64,000 bases of DNA, taken from positions 15,039,776 to 15,103,775 of the forward strand of contig NC_047072.1 in NCBI RefSeq assembly GCF_902459465.1, in the 5' to 3' direction. The first letter of the stretch is position 1. Every line of letters begins with the position of its first letter. Shown piece by piece: positions 37,501 to 48,467 of the stretch. Position numbers and translations under genes: made by a program. Under the pieces are notes generated by a model. That model was not told the origin of the DNA, searched no databases, and worked only from the letters and a program-made list of their open reading frames with translations. The DNA comes from Asterias rubens. Its lineage: Eukaryota > Echinodermata > Asteroidea > Forcipulatida > Asteriidae.

Positions 37501-37662
37501 TCAGAATTTCTTTTAGAAATGATAAATAATATGACACTTTTCTTTGCACTATTCAGAATTTCAGGCCATCCTCTCGCTCAAAGTGAGCGCTGCCTACACA
37601 TGTTTCTTCAGGATCCAGTTATAGATAAAAACTACGTGGCAGGCAAAATACGCACCACATAG
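34533..37662 (+). CDS. SNX3: Sorting nexin-3, complete
   Basis: PX-only sorting nexin that binds PtdIns(3)P on early endosomes and works with retromer in cargo recycling (Wntless, transferrin receptor). Coding exons are 34533-34724, 35862-35957, 37137-37261 and 37557-37662, with GT/AG junctions; the total is 519 nt, 172 residues, against 162 in human. The extra length is an Ala-rich stretch near the N-terminus. The phosphoinositide-binding residues are present: R80 and Y81 in RRRYSDFEWL, K105 after PPLPG and R128 in ENRRQGLE. These correspond to human R70, Y71, K95 and R118. The C-terminus GHPLAQSERCLHMFLQD is almost as in vertebrates. SNX12 is the vertebrate paralogue; an invertebrate single copy is pro-orthologous to both. 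An in-frame TAA at 34506 fixes the start. A candidate poly(A) signal AATAAA lies at 38426. Confidence 0.95.
35501..35641. mobile_element. Palindromic MITE in SNX3 intron 1
   Basis: ATTGTTGCACGCTGTGACTG on the left pairs with CATCACAGCGTGCAGCAATT on the right. The inverted repeats run about 45 bp inward and include GTTTTGTACA/TGTACAAAAC. It is flanked on the left by an AAT trinucleotide run. Frames crossing it on both strands are incidental. Confidence 0.75.
36165..36560. mobile_element. TTAA-type MITE, family A, copy 5
   Basis: The left end AAAGGCAGTGGACACTG and right end AGTAGTGTCCAGTGTCCT enclose the family A interior, including the paired GATTTTGAGACCTC/GGGGTCTCAAAATC. It is inserted in SNX3 intron 2. 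Confidence 0.75.
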
Positions 37663-40600
37663 AACAACTTGACCGGGCCGCATAATGTCCACCCCAAGAG
37701 TTTGTAGGACTTGTGTATGTGCAGGTTGTATCAACAGTTTGTTTTTGTATTAAGTATCATAGAGATACAACACTTATTTGTCTGGGATTTTCTCCCAACA
37801 TGTTGTCGATAAATTGAAGACAACAATGTACACTTGTACAGTATAGTCATTGACAAACATGTATTTTGATTGTTAACTAGATTTTGAGGATGTGGTGAGG
37901 GTGAGCACATTTTAGCTTTTTTTGGTTAATCGAACAATAGATTCCTTTGTGTAGCAAGTAGACCTTTATGCTGCAGCCACATTTGTCATATTCCATACAC
38001 ATGTACACTTGATAATTACATCTAAACATGGCACAGTCCTTTTCCTTGCCAGCCTTTCTTTCTAGCAGCTTTTGGATAAAGGTCTTTTGCACTGCCACCT
38101 CTACAAATAGTCATTCAATATTCCCAAATAAATGACTTTTTAACTGTTTTGTCCTTTTTGAGCTGATGACATCAACATTCACTTGAGGTATTTGCCTTTT
38201 AGTAAAAACCATATTGCTTCTTGATTTTCACAATGTATTCATCTTTTGAGATACCTTGAAGCAAGGAGCCTTTGAATTACGCAAAATACAGACCATATCA
38301 AAGTAAATTGCACATATTGGAAATACCCTTAATAATGTCATTCTTTTATTTTGAATCTGCAGAAGAAGTTGTTCACATAATTTTATGTAGAATCAATGCC
38401 GTTAAAAATTGTAAAAACTAAGCACAATAAAACTAATCACATTATATCATGCCCCTGCTGTGTACATGTAGCAGATATAAATAAACCGCTTAATTTCCTT
38501 GATATGAAAGTCAATTGATTCAGCATGTACAAAAAGGTTGACCTATTTTAACATGTTAATTACAAATATTAAATTCATTGTCATGGAAACGTTTAAAATG
38601 ACACACAGAATATTCCCGTAGAATATCTAGTTTTGAAACAAATTAAAAACACAGCATATAGTATCAATTTATTTTGCATTTACTGATCTTCTTTTTCTTG
38701 ATTTACACTCTTTCTTTATCATTTTTTAAGTTGGAAGTTTGTGTTGATTGTACAGAGTATATATTTTAACATAATTAATTACGAAAAACCCCTTCTCCTC
38801 TCAAATAGATTTGCATTCCTACTGAAAATAAATTCAAATCAAAGACACAATTTCATTGAGTTCAGTTTATGATATGGTTGACCTAAATTTAAACATGCTG
38901 CATTAAACAGTGACATCTGCAAAGATCAGATGGTTACAATTAAGAAAATATGATGCCATCAGTAGCAATGACAATGTTATAATGCTAAGATGGGACTCTT
39001 AATTGGGCACAAATGGTGATTATTTGCAGATCTCAAAGTTCATGCAAGTGTTTTGAAGATTAACATCAATGCATGGAATTGACACCTTTAAGATAGAACA
39101 TGTTCCTCCCTGTTGAAGTCTGTAATGAAATTACAAACTGATGTTTAATGTGTTTAATTAAAGTTTGGTGGTTTATGAAACAAACGGTGGCAGTTAATGA
39201 TTATTTGAAAATAATTTAGGAACAAGTGATGAAAGCGTAATGTGTTGTTATAACGAATGCGTCCCTACTTTTTCCTTACATTGTACATGTGCACAGTGTA
39301 CAGTGATACAAATTTGTAAACAAACATTCTTTTGCGGACAAACATTATCAACAATGACCCTCATTCTAATCAGACTTTGAATTATCTAGATAGTTAAAAG
39401 TATATTAATTATTTTATTTGTTCAATTGTTTAACATGTATTTTCCAACTGTTACGAAAATCTGACATGAGTAGGCAGATAATTTATAGTCTTATGTTTTA
39501 ATTTTTTTTTTTTTTTTTCTGTAATCAGCTGGTTTACTCTCATGAATACTGTACTATAATTGGTTTACATGTAGCTTAGTTTAACCGTTGGTTAACTAAA
39601 ATTAAATGCATCATATATAACATAACTAAAAAATGCGCTTGCCTGGTATTTTTTCTGTCTAAAGATATCTACTACATTAACCACCCCAGTAGTTCAACTT
39701 GCACCATTCTTAGTTTTTCACAGATGCAAATGACTCATGACATTCATCAATGAGTTATATGGGTGATTTGACAGACACTGTCCATGTCCACAACTGGTTT
39801 ATTTAATCATAAAGTAAAGGAGTTTTATGTATATGGACGTTGATAACCATGTCTAATGTCACCAATGTAAGAAAAAGCCTGTTGACTTGCAAATGTTGTT
39901 ATGGTAATGACTGAGCAGCTGCTTATTTCAAGTTGCATGAACAAGCTGAATAATTCAAAGCTAAAATCATACCATGGTGCGAAACCAATTACAATCATCA
40001 TCTGGGTCCATTTTGAACCATTTAATCATGCTTTGGCGTTTTCAGATCACTGCAGGATACCCAGAAAATGCTTGTGTTGTTTCTACTGCCTGAACCAAAG
40101 TGAGCTTGTTGTTTCTAGCGCCTGAACCAAAGTGAGATTGGTGTGATGGAGCAAAGAAAAATACATGCTAGGTGAAACAATAGCTATCTCTGTTGGTATG
40201 CATGTGGTACTAAACAATATCACCAGTATTATACTTTAAAATGCTGTTGCTTGAAGAATAACAATTATTAAAAAATATTACATTTTATGCATCTGGAATG
40301 AAATTCATGTTTATGCAAAGTTGACTTCTGTTTTAAAGTTGATGTATTTAGCAAACATATCTGGTTATATTGGCCATATTTTCCAACTTTGTATAGAAAT
40401 GATTATTGATGATGAATTAAGTTGTATTTGTACCAAAAAAGTATAAATGATCGGACTAAGCAATAGGCTGCAATTTGATCAGTTCCCTTCAAGCTTGCAT
40501 ATGGATTTCAGATGTGTGGATACATAATAAATGATCATTGTGTATATTGGATATGAAGTCCCACAAGTTGCAGAGTAAGTTCAAATTATAATTGTTGCTT

Positions 40601-42601
40601 TAGATTAAAGCGTGTACATTATGGACTATTTTTATGTATCGTTCTACATGTATTGTAAAATGCATCAAACAATGTTATTATGGGAACGCGTCTTTACTGC
40701 CCAAAACCCCACCAAATCTTTTGTACCCTAAATGAGTTATTCTCTTTCAGAAGAAATTCCCTCAAAATCACAGAAACAAATACCAATCATCTACTGCATT
40801 ATATCATTTAATTTAAATTTCAATCTGCAGAAAAGCATTCACCAGGCTCCCCTTGCCTGATTCATGTCAATGCAGTATTATAAATCACATGATGATGTGT
40901 GGAGAATGGGAAACAAAGGTTTTCTTTAAAGGTACGCTGTCTGGTGAAAAAAAAACATGCATTTTTAATGAAAGGTAGATGATTGAAGATACATGTACAT
41001 GCAATATATAACTAGTTTGTATTGTGCATTTTCTATCTGTTTGTTCCACATATAGAAATATATTCTTTTGGGGGTCAAAATCAGTTATAATATCAGTTAC
41101 GATTTTGTGATGCCAGTTGTGAGTATTTTCATTCAGATACACTTTTTTTTTTAGAAGAAATTCCTTTTATGATGTATCAATAGTAGCTTCGAGTTTGATG
41201 AAATTGTTACTTGTTATCTCTGCTGAACATTTGAATGGAATGTTTTAACTAATTAAATAACTCGTAGCCTTGGATCGGGCGAGTTGGTATTTGAAAAGCG
41301 TCCGATCCAAGGCAATGTGTTCCTTTAACACTGTAATTTGAATTTTGCCCGGTTAAATTTTGTGAAAGTGTTAACCTCGATAGATTTAATACAAATAAAA
41401 GAAAAACTAGGGCTCATCTTGGCCAAACCACTCCCCTTCATATGTTTAATTAAATTATAATTGTCTAGCTGGATGTCTCACTTATAAGCAAATTATTTTG
41501 GTTTTGTTTTATATATCTTCATGTATAGGCTATGTATTGAATCAATGACATAACATTAAAATTGCTTTAACTGACGTTGTACATTGATTGGAATTGTGTA
41601 TAAATTCCTGTTTGTGTCTGATCACTGTTGACTGAATGAATACAAACTTATTTATACATTTATTCTTATGCAACAATCTATCCATACTGATAACAATTAT
41701 CTCCAAAAATAAAGAAAAAATTGACAAACAATATAAATATTGAGTTACTGCACACATAAGTGTTTATTTAAAACTGTACACATCACACTTAATTTGTCTT
41801 TGAAATTAATTGTGAACTCAAAACAAACTATTTACAACACTGATAATTTCTTTTTAACAAAAATGGTTTGTAAATCTTTTGAAGTATTTAAGCACAACAT
41901 TTACTCAAGAAGTTGTTCAATTTGGCCAATGTCAGTTTGGCCAATGCTATGGTTGATCACAATTTGTAAAGCTGCAGGCTAAAATATTCAATGAAGAGAA
42001 TTTTATATTTCAAATCTTGGGAATGAATGTTAATCAATACTTAATGGGACAAAGTGTACCAAAAGTTTGTTCGTTAAAATATTTAGCAAGCTGAGGTTTC
42101 ACTCCATTGCAAGGTAGCTTGTACCATTTTGAAATGGCCTCAAACGAAAGCTGATATTTTAAAAAACCTCGCCGTTTAAATTTTGTAAATATTTAGTACT
42201 TTTTAGGAGACAGTACCTTGTCTTAATTAAATTACAGCCCTGACACCAATTAGAAGCGAGGCAGCATAGGCAATCGCCTCCATGCCTTGTCAATTCCTGG
42301 GTGCCCCTAAAAATATCCTGTAGAAATTGAAACTTCCCCCCATAGAGATATCCTTTACCAAGGAAAAATTGCCTTTCCCCGTCCTTATACCAATGAAAAA
42401 CACATTTAAAACAAAAATTTCATTTTGCATTGTTTTTTAAAGTTAAATAGCCTAGGTTGGAAAAATAATAACATTATGGTAAAATAAAAAAGATAAACCA
42501 ATTTATCGAGTAGTTGATATAAAAAAGTTGTGGTGATTCTACATAAAGCTTTGGTCGGTTGACTTGTCGGAGAAGATGTACATGTGGATTGTATGTAAAG
42601 A
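37663..42601. other. SNX3/PPIL6 tail-to-tail spacer
   Basis: AT-rich, about 5 kb, probably holding both 3' UTRs. Candidate SNX3 poly(A) signals are near 38127 and at 38426. A small 30-bp duplication (CCTGAACCAAAGTGAG at about 40090 and 40122) and a foldback remnant at 41267 are the only repeats I see. No coding exon was recognised. Confidence 0.5.
41267..41328. repeat. Solo remnant of the 24138 foldback element
   Basis: GCCTTGGATCGGGCGAGTTGG and the closing CCGATCCAAGGC...GTTCCTTTAA match the outer arms of the 400-bp element. The internal part is deleted, leaving a small hairpin. Confidence 0.65.
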
Positions 42602-45600
42602 TCAAGGTCGAAATACTCCACAATCAACAACCTTGCATTCTTTCTTGGGACGCTCATTATAAGTCTCTTGTTTTTCCAGGAAGTCCAGCAAGTATGTTCC
42701 TTCAATCACTTTCCTGAAGATAAAATAAAGCAATGAAAATAAGATATAATTACAACTGTGAAAGATATTTTGTAAGCATTACTTGCAGCAAGGATTACTT
42801 CAGTTATTTTCTTTGGATTTCTATCCGAGGCATTAGTCAATATCTACAGTCAATTCAAAACAACCTGAATACCACTGATATTATTCATTCCATTTGTGAT
42901 AATGGTGCACTGTACTTACCCAAATGCCACATATTTAGTGTCCATCCAAGGAGCTGGTTGGAAGGTAATATAGTACTGAGAGCCATTAGTGTGTCTTCCT
43001 TGATTGGCCATTCCTAGGATACCTCTTGAAGTGTGCTTGACCGAGTAATTCTCATCTAGAACAATAAAGAACATACACAAAAGTAAAACAATTACCTCAA
43101 TCTTCAAAGCAGTGTTATCAAAGACAATGATATGGTACACATTGAGAACCACAAATTGAATCATTTACCTTCAAAGAACTGTCCATAAATAGCCTCTCCA
43201 CCATCACCTTTACTAAACAGGATATCTGAAATTCAATAAACAAATAGATTTGTTATTATATAATGAGCTTATAAATACACCACTGAATTTTTCTTAACAT
43301 CAGAGCAACAAATCTCTGCAGTTTTGTAACCTATAGCTCCTTCATGAACTAACATTAATAATGAATTCCTGCACAGGTCGAATGTTGTGTATTGTGGCTG
43401 AGCTCGAGCTCTAGTGGCCGAGTCATTACAGTGCGAGTTTGATATCCCGGTCATGACACTAGTGTTCTTAAGCAAGACTTTACGATGATTGCTATGCATC
43501 ACCCTAAGGAGATGAGATGGTGTCAGGAATTCTAAAGACCTGATGGACAGGGATTATTATATTGGAAGGCACTTGAGGGGCCCACAATCAACATTATAAT
43601 AAGTACACAATGTAGACCCTTGCAGACTTGCATGCAGCTACATTAATAGTCCACACTAACCCCCTTAGTTACTAATTCATAAATCAATTTGTTGATACAT
43701 GAAGATAGTCTTACCTCCACCCTGCAGCCAACCATTGGGTACTATTCTGTGAATAATACTCTCCTTGTAATGATATTTCATCAGTGTCTCATCTGTCTTA
43801 TGTCCTTTCTCACCAGTACACAAAGCTCGGAAATTCTCGCAGGTTCTTGGGCATTTGTCTGTGTACAACTGTTTCACAATAAAGAGAAAATATCAAAGTT
43901 ATTGGAGATAACTGTGTATGAATTTAATCGTATCATGCACATGGCAATTCACTAAACAGAATATCAGACAAAAGCTTTCCAAACAAAATGGCACATGATA
44001 TAAATCCAAAGCGTACTAACGGCTGATTGGCCTCACACTTCAAGAATAACCCTTGTTTCTCATCGGATGTTAAAATCTTAACAGAGTTTTAATTCAAAAT
44101 TCACATTGATTTTAAAGTTACTGACAAAGAAACTTACCTCAAACAGTAACCTCTGACATGGTTCCTCATTGATAGAAATATCCAAATAAACAAAAGTATG
44201 CTGTTAAAGCAAACAGAAAAAAATGAATGTTTATTAACTGTAGGAAATGAAGGTATGATTTAAAAGTGAAATGTAACACATAATTTATTTACCATCAATA
44301 AGGATCCACATCCTCTCAACTTTTACAGCAGATGTCAAACAGTTTGTCATTCACACATAGTGTTTACCATTAAGCATTAAGCAAATTTGTTTGCTTACTA
44401 CATGTATAGTCTAAATACCTGCCAAGCAAAAGTGTATTGCATAAATGTTCAAGAAGATTTCACAACAGTTATACACTTATGGATTTGCATCATTCATCTT
44501 GTTGTAAAAACTGCTGGCAAGTTGGCGTTAAGTTTGATTTGTAACAGTAAGCAACAGTTATGCAATAAATGTCTTCTTACAGGTTTTGTCAAAACAGTCC
44601 CATCCTAATTTCAGACTAAAACTGTCACACAACCTTGAACATTTGAATGCAGTAAGCAGAATAATCCCATAGCTAATAAATCATGACTTACCCCAGTACC
44701 ATTGAGATAGTCTTTGTATGCTTCCTCAGCGTAAGCCAGTAACAATTCCTTTGGACGGTAAGAGTTGAAGCTCCAGTGCTGTGTTGCCCAATTATCTAAA
44801 TCTGTTGGACCACCTATTTTAAAGCAGAAACCAATGCCAACATTTGTTTTTAAAGTATTACAAGTAAAACAAAACAAAGAACCAGGAGACAGATTGTATT
44901 TCCAATTTTTAAATGTAACAGTTCACATTGAATTCAATGTCGGTACGGATGTGAATACAGTACAAACAAAACTTGTGTAACCTTTTAGCCTGTCTGTATC
45001 CATTTTGAAAGAAACAACGAAACCCTACACAATCTACCCAATGTTTAGTGAGACTTACCTATCAGATCACTGTCTAGATACGCAATGGCTTTATCTTCAA
45101 ATACCCAAGTCTCTCCTCGCAAGGATTTCCTTTCATCTCTTAGATACATCTCCCATTCAAACTCAAGTAGACCCTGGATCTGCGGTGTTGCAAACTTGTC
45201 AGGGTTGTTCTGATAAAGATCCTGTCAAAATAGAACATTTGTAAACCACCATTCACGTGTACATGATGTATGCCTGTAGAAGGCTACTGATCATGATCAT
45301 GTTAAGACTAGCACTGCCATTATAAGATTGTGCAATCCTATCATTTCAATAACCAATGTAGTTCATAAGTCAGAAAATTTAAACTTTCAATATATTTCAG
45401 AAAGTTAATCATATAGAATCAATCATGAAAAGAATAGGGGCATGTATTGTTTTGTTCTGCTTGTATTTGTTGACCATACTCTGTAATAAGAGATTTAGAG
45501 AAACATTGTAATATGGAGACCATGGACAGAGATGGATGGACTTAGTGTTTAACGTTAACCGCGACAGTTACTGTAGACTCATCATTAGATAGGATTCATG

Positions 45601-46573
45601 ACTGACAATCAAGAAACACAAATGTTTTTCTATCACTACTATTTCTAACATACCACTGTAGTAAGTGAAACACTGGGTCATAACACTACAGTAATAAAAC
45701 TCGCAGTGATAATAATAACATGATATGAGTGAAACCATTTAAAATAGATAGCAATACTTGGAATAAAAAAGTTGACCTTGAAATTTAAATAAAAATGGTT
45801 AGGTCTGAAATAAGTATAGGCTAAATCAGATGAAAACAAGTATTAATTAAATATAACACTTTTAATCTTAAAAATAATCAAGTTCAAACAACCAAAATAA
45901 ATATTGTTATCTGACCTTTCCTAATCCATCCTATTCCATGATTATGTATTCCTACTCAATGGTCATGGTCGTAATAGAAAGGACTTTAATTTACTTTACA
46001 TGCTTTTACAGTTTGCCAAATATCAATTTATTGTAAATACAGTACAGATAGGGAAGATTTATTATTCATTTCATGCTACAAATCAATAGGCCTACCAAAA
46101 CCATAGCACTTTTTAATTCATGCACATGTATGCTCTCTTGTTGTAGCAAATGTTTCTACATTAATTAAACTCAAATTTACGGCCTTACAAAAAAGGAAAG
46201 AATGACATTGGTGCCAAACAGAGCCAAACACTAACAACAGTGCATGATATTGATAAAGATGTGAACGGTTAACTAAAAACTGCCACTGTCAGCATCATGA
46301 GCAGATGAGCGAGCATGGTCAGTGTCACTACAGTACACTGCTGAGCCTGAGTTGAGTAGTGTAGTGTGACCTGTGTCAGAACAAGCGAAACTGTCAAATA
46401 TACGGCCTACAAAACAAAAAGACACAAAGAAGTGATTGGTAGAAATGTAAATACATTAGATTAGAGGCGTTTATACCATGGAGACTAACCTGAGCGCAGG
46501 ATCTTGCCTGGTGAAAGCTGGGATCGGGTAATAACCCGACCACTCGAAGTTGAAGCTGCTTTCCGCTCGCCAT
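42602..46573 (-). CDS. PPIL6: Cyclophilin-like protein PPIL6, complete
   Basis: Divergent cyclophilin-type peptidyl-prolyl isomerase-like protein. Coding exons, in order, are 46573-46490, 45221-45059, 44813-44692, 44200-44138, 43868-43715, 43225-43169, 43055-42920 and 42713-42602, with GT/AG junctions; the total is 891 nt, 296 residues, close to human PPIL6 (about 310). The first about 123 residues ([11 protein letters not shown], then [17 protein letters not shown]) form the PPIL6-specific domain. The cyclophilin fold follows ([48 protein letters not shown]). Compared with cyclophilin A, Arg55, Gln63, Gln111 and Trp121 are kept (R185, Q193, Q241, W251). Phe60 is Gly, Met61 is Trp, Phe113 is Tyr and His126 is Tyr, so catalytic power is doubtful. 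In vertebrates PPIL6 is expressed mainly in ciliated tissues (recalled). The final exon ends [13 protein letters not shown]. Confidence 0.93.
43391..43600 (+). mobile_element. Diverged SINE-like element in PPIL6 intron
   Basis: TGGCCGAGTCATT followed by GAGTTTGATATCCCGG resembles a decayed A/B-box pair. The tail GAGATGAGATGGTGTCAGG recalls the body of the SINE at 29045. It lies antisense to PPIL6. Confidence 0.45.
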
Positions 46574-48467
46574 TTTGCAATTAGTCTGGAGTACAGCAAT
46601 TTGTTTTGATTCAAAACGGCCTAGTTTGGGCGTCTGTTTCCAGAGTACTATTTGGTTGCTATGTATACAACAAGTTCATGCAGGCGGGGGATCGGAGGGG
46701 GTGGGGGCAAATGCAGCAATTTTTGGCTTTTCAGATGATTACAAGAAGAAACAAATGGGAGTCGATGAATAGTTCAACTTTTAAACGTCCCGATTCTGTG
46801 CTAATTTGAAAATAAACACGATTCTAGAATGCTAAAACAGACTTTAGTCGTCATGAAAACAAATTAACACGAGAGGGCGCTGTTCTACTTTAGTGGTAAT
46901 TTTGATGTCGTCTGCAACAATCAAATAATCAGCCGACCGATACAAAAATTACCATTTATACCGAGAAAAAATCTATGGAAAGCTCAGAAATTACTTGTAA
47001 TTCTTAATCATGTATAACGAACTACATTATTTTTGCAAATACGTAAATAAAAACGTGCAAGTAAGTAAGTATTGAGGCAGGGAACCAATCCGAAGGACAT
47101 GGGACCAGTCTAATATGGGTTCTTGAAAACACAAGAGGGCGCCATTTCACTTTAATGGTCTCCCTTTTCCACCTGTTTTCAATAAATAAATCATTTTGCA
47201 CTGGTCGGTACTGCGGTCGGTCATGGAGCAAGTCGGTCAACGACAACAGGAACTTAGTGTTTCGTTTGATATCACTTCATTACGATAAAATAGCTTGAAT
47301 AAAACGACATGCATGTTGTCAGTTTCAATAAAAAATAATCCATTTATTATTAGCGCCCTCAATTGATTGCAAACGGCCAAGAACAACACTTTGGTCACCT
47401 GACAGCCTGAGCAGCGGCCCTCTCCCCCCGAACCGTCGTCAAAAGAAGGGTGTAATCAAGCGAAGCTGACAATTGTTTTGTGCTTTTACAATCCAACACC
47501 TTCCCTAAAATTTTTAGTAAAATTATCCAATTTGCCCAGTAAAGAAACAAGACCATTCGTGCATCCACGTGGTAAGAAAAGCTTTTTTTTTTAAACTAAC
47601 AACACTCAGCAGAGTCAGACTCGGCCTCAGACTCGAGTGAGAGTCAGATTGTATTATAAATAATGTTATGTAATGATTGTGTTTTTAGAAGGTAAACATT
47701 TTTATTGAAAGATTTTGTGTTCTTATTCAGGAGTAAGGGTTTACTGAGTTTCAGTATAGAGTAAGTCATTGCTTCACATTGCTCGTCTATTCGTTGCTAC
47801 TTTACTTGATAGACTATAGTATTACTATTAGGATTACCTTCAGCTAACTGCACTACATGTATACTACTGACAACAACAGAACAAGTGGTGATGAGTGTGG
47901 ATCATTGATCCTTTTCGAATGTTAAACTTAAAACACTTAACAACTGTTTTTAAGTGTTGGTGTTGTACTGTACAGGTGTATTAATAGTAGTATATTTCAG
48001 CCAATACAGTATGATTTGCGACTCTAAGTCTTAGCAAACTGGCGCACTGGTCGATGCATCAGAAAGGGCTCCCTCGATGATATGGTCAGTGCATGTGGTG
48101 CGCATGTATAATGTAGTAATTTAAGCTATCATTTATATGTCAACAGTCACAGGCTTGCCATGATCATGGCATTGTTGACAACAGTTCCCCTTTAAAGACA
48201 AAGTTACTAGGATTTTAAAACTACAATTTGAATAATGACAAACTAAAATAACCGTCACAGCTTGCAATACATCATCAAAAGACCCAAACAGTCTCCTCAC
48301 CAGCACTAATGAAGAGCTGTATTGGCAGAGAGTCTCCCGTATGGCATACATGCGTGCATGTTTCCATGGTTTGACATCAAACATGGCTGCCGCTGCAAGA
48401 GCTTTATTGGTAACTAGTAGTCTGACACTGTGTTTGATATGATCTTATCCTGATAGATTAGAGTAAC
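46574..48467. promoter_or_regulatory. PPIL6/CRYL1 head-to-head spacer
   Basis: The spacer is 1.9 kb between two divergent start codons. It contains a degenerate X-box-like GTTGCTATGTATAC (46655-46668, 10 of 14 to the symmetric consensus) about 85 bp upstream of the PPIL6 ATG. It also has three AGGGCGC motifs (46868-46882, 47131-47143 and, reversed, 47351-47360). No coding exon was seen. Confidence 0.4.
46868..46882 (+). promoter_or_regulatory. CTCF-like motif
   Basis: CACGAGAGGGCGCTG matches the recalled CTCF core CACCAGGGGGCGCTG at 13 of 15 bases. A similar site lies at 51950-51964 on the far side of CRYL1. The motif AGAGGGCGCTG is also frequent by itself in invertebrate genomes, so binding is uncertain. 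Confidence 0.3.
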
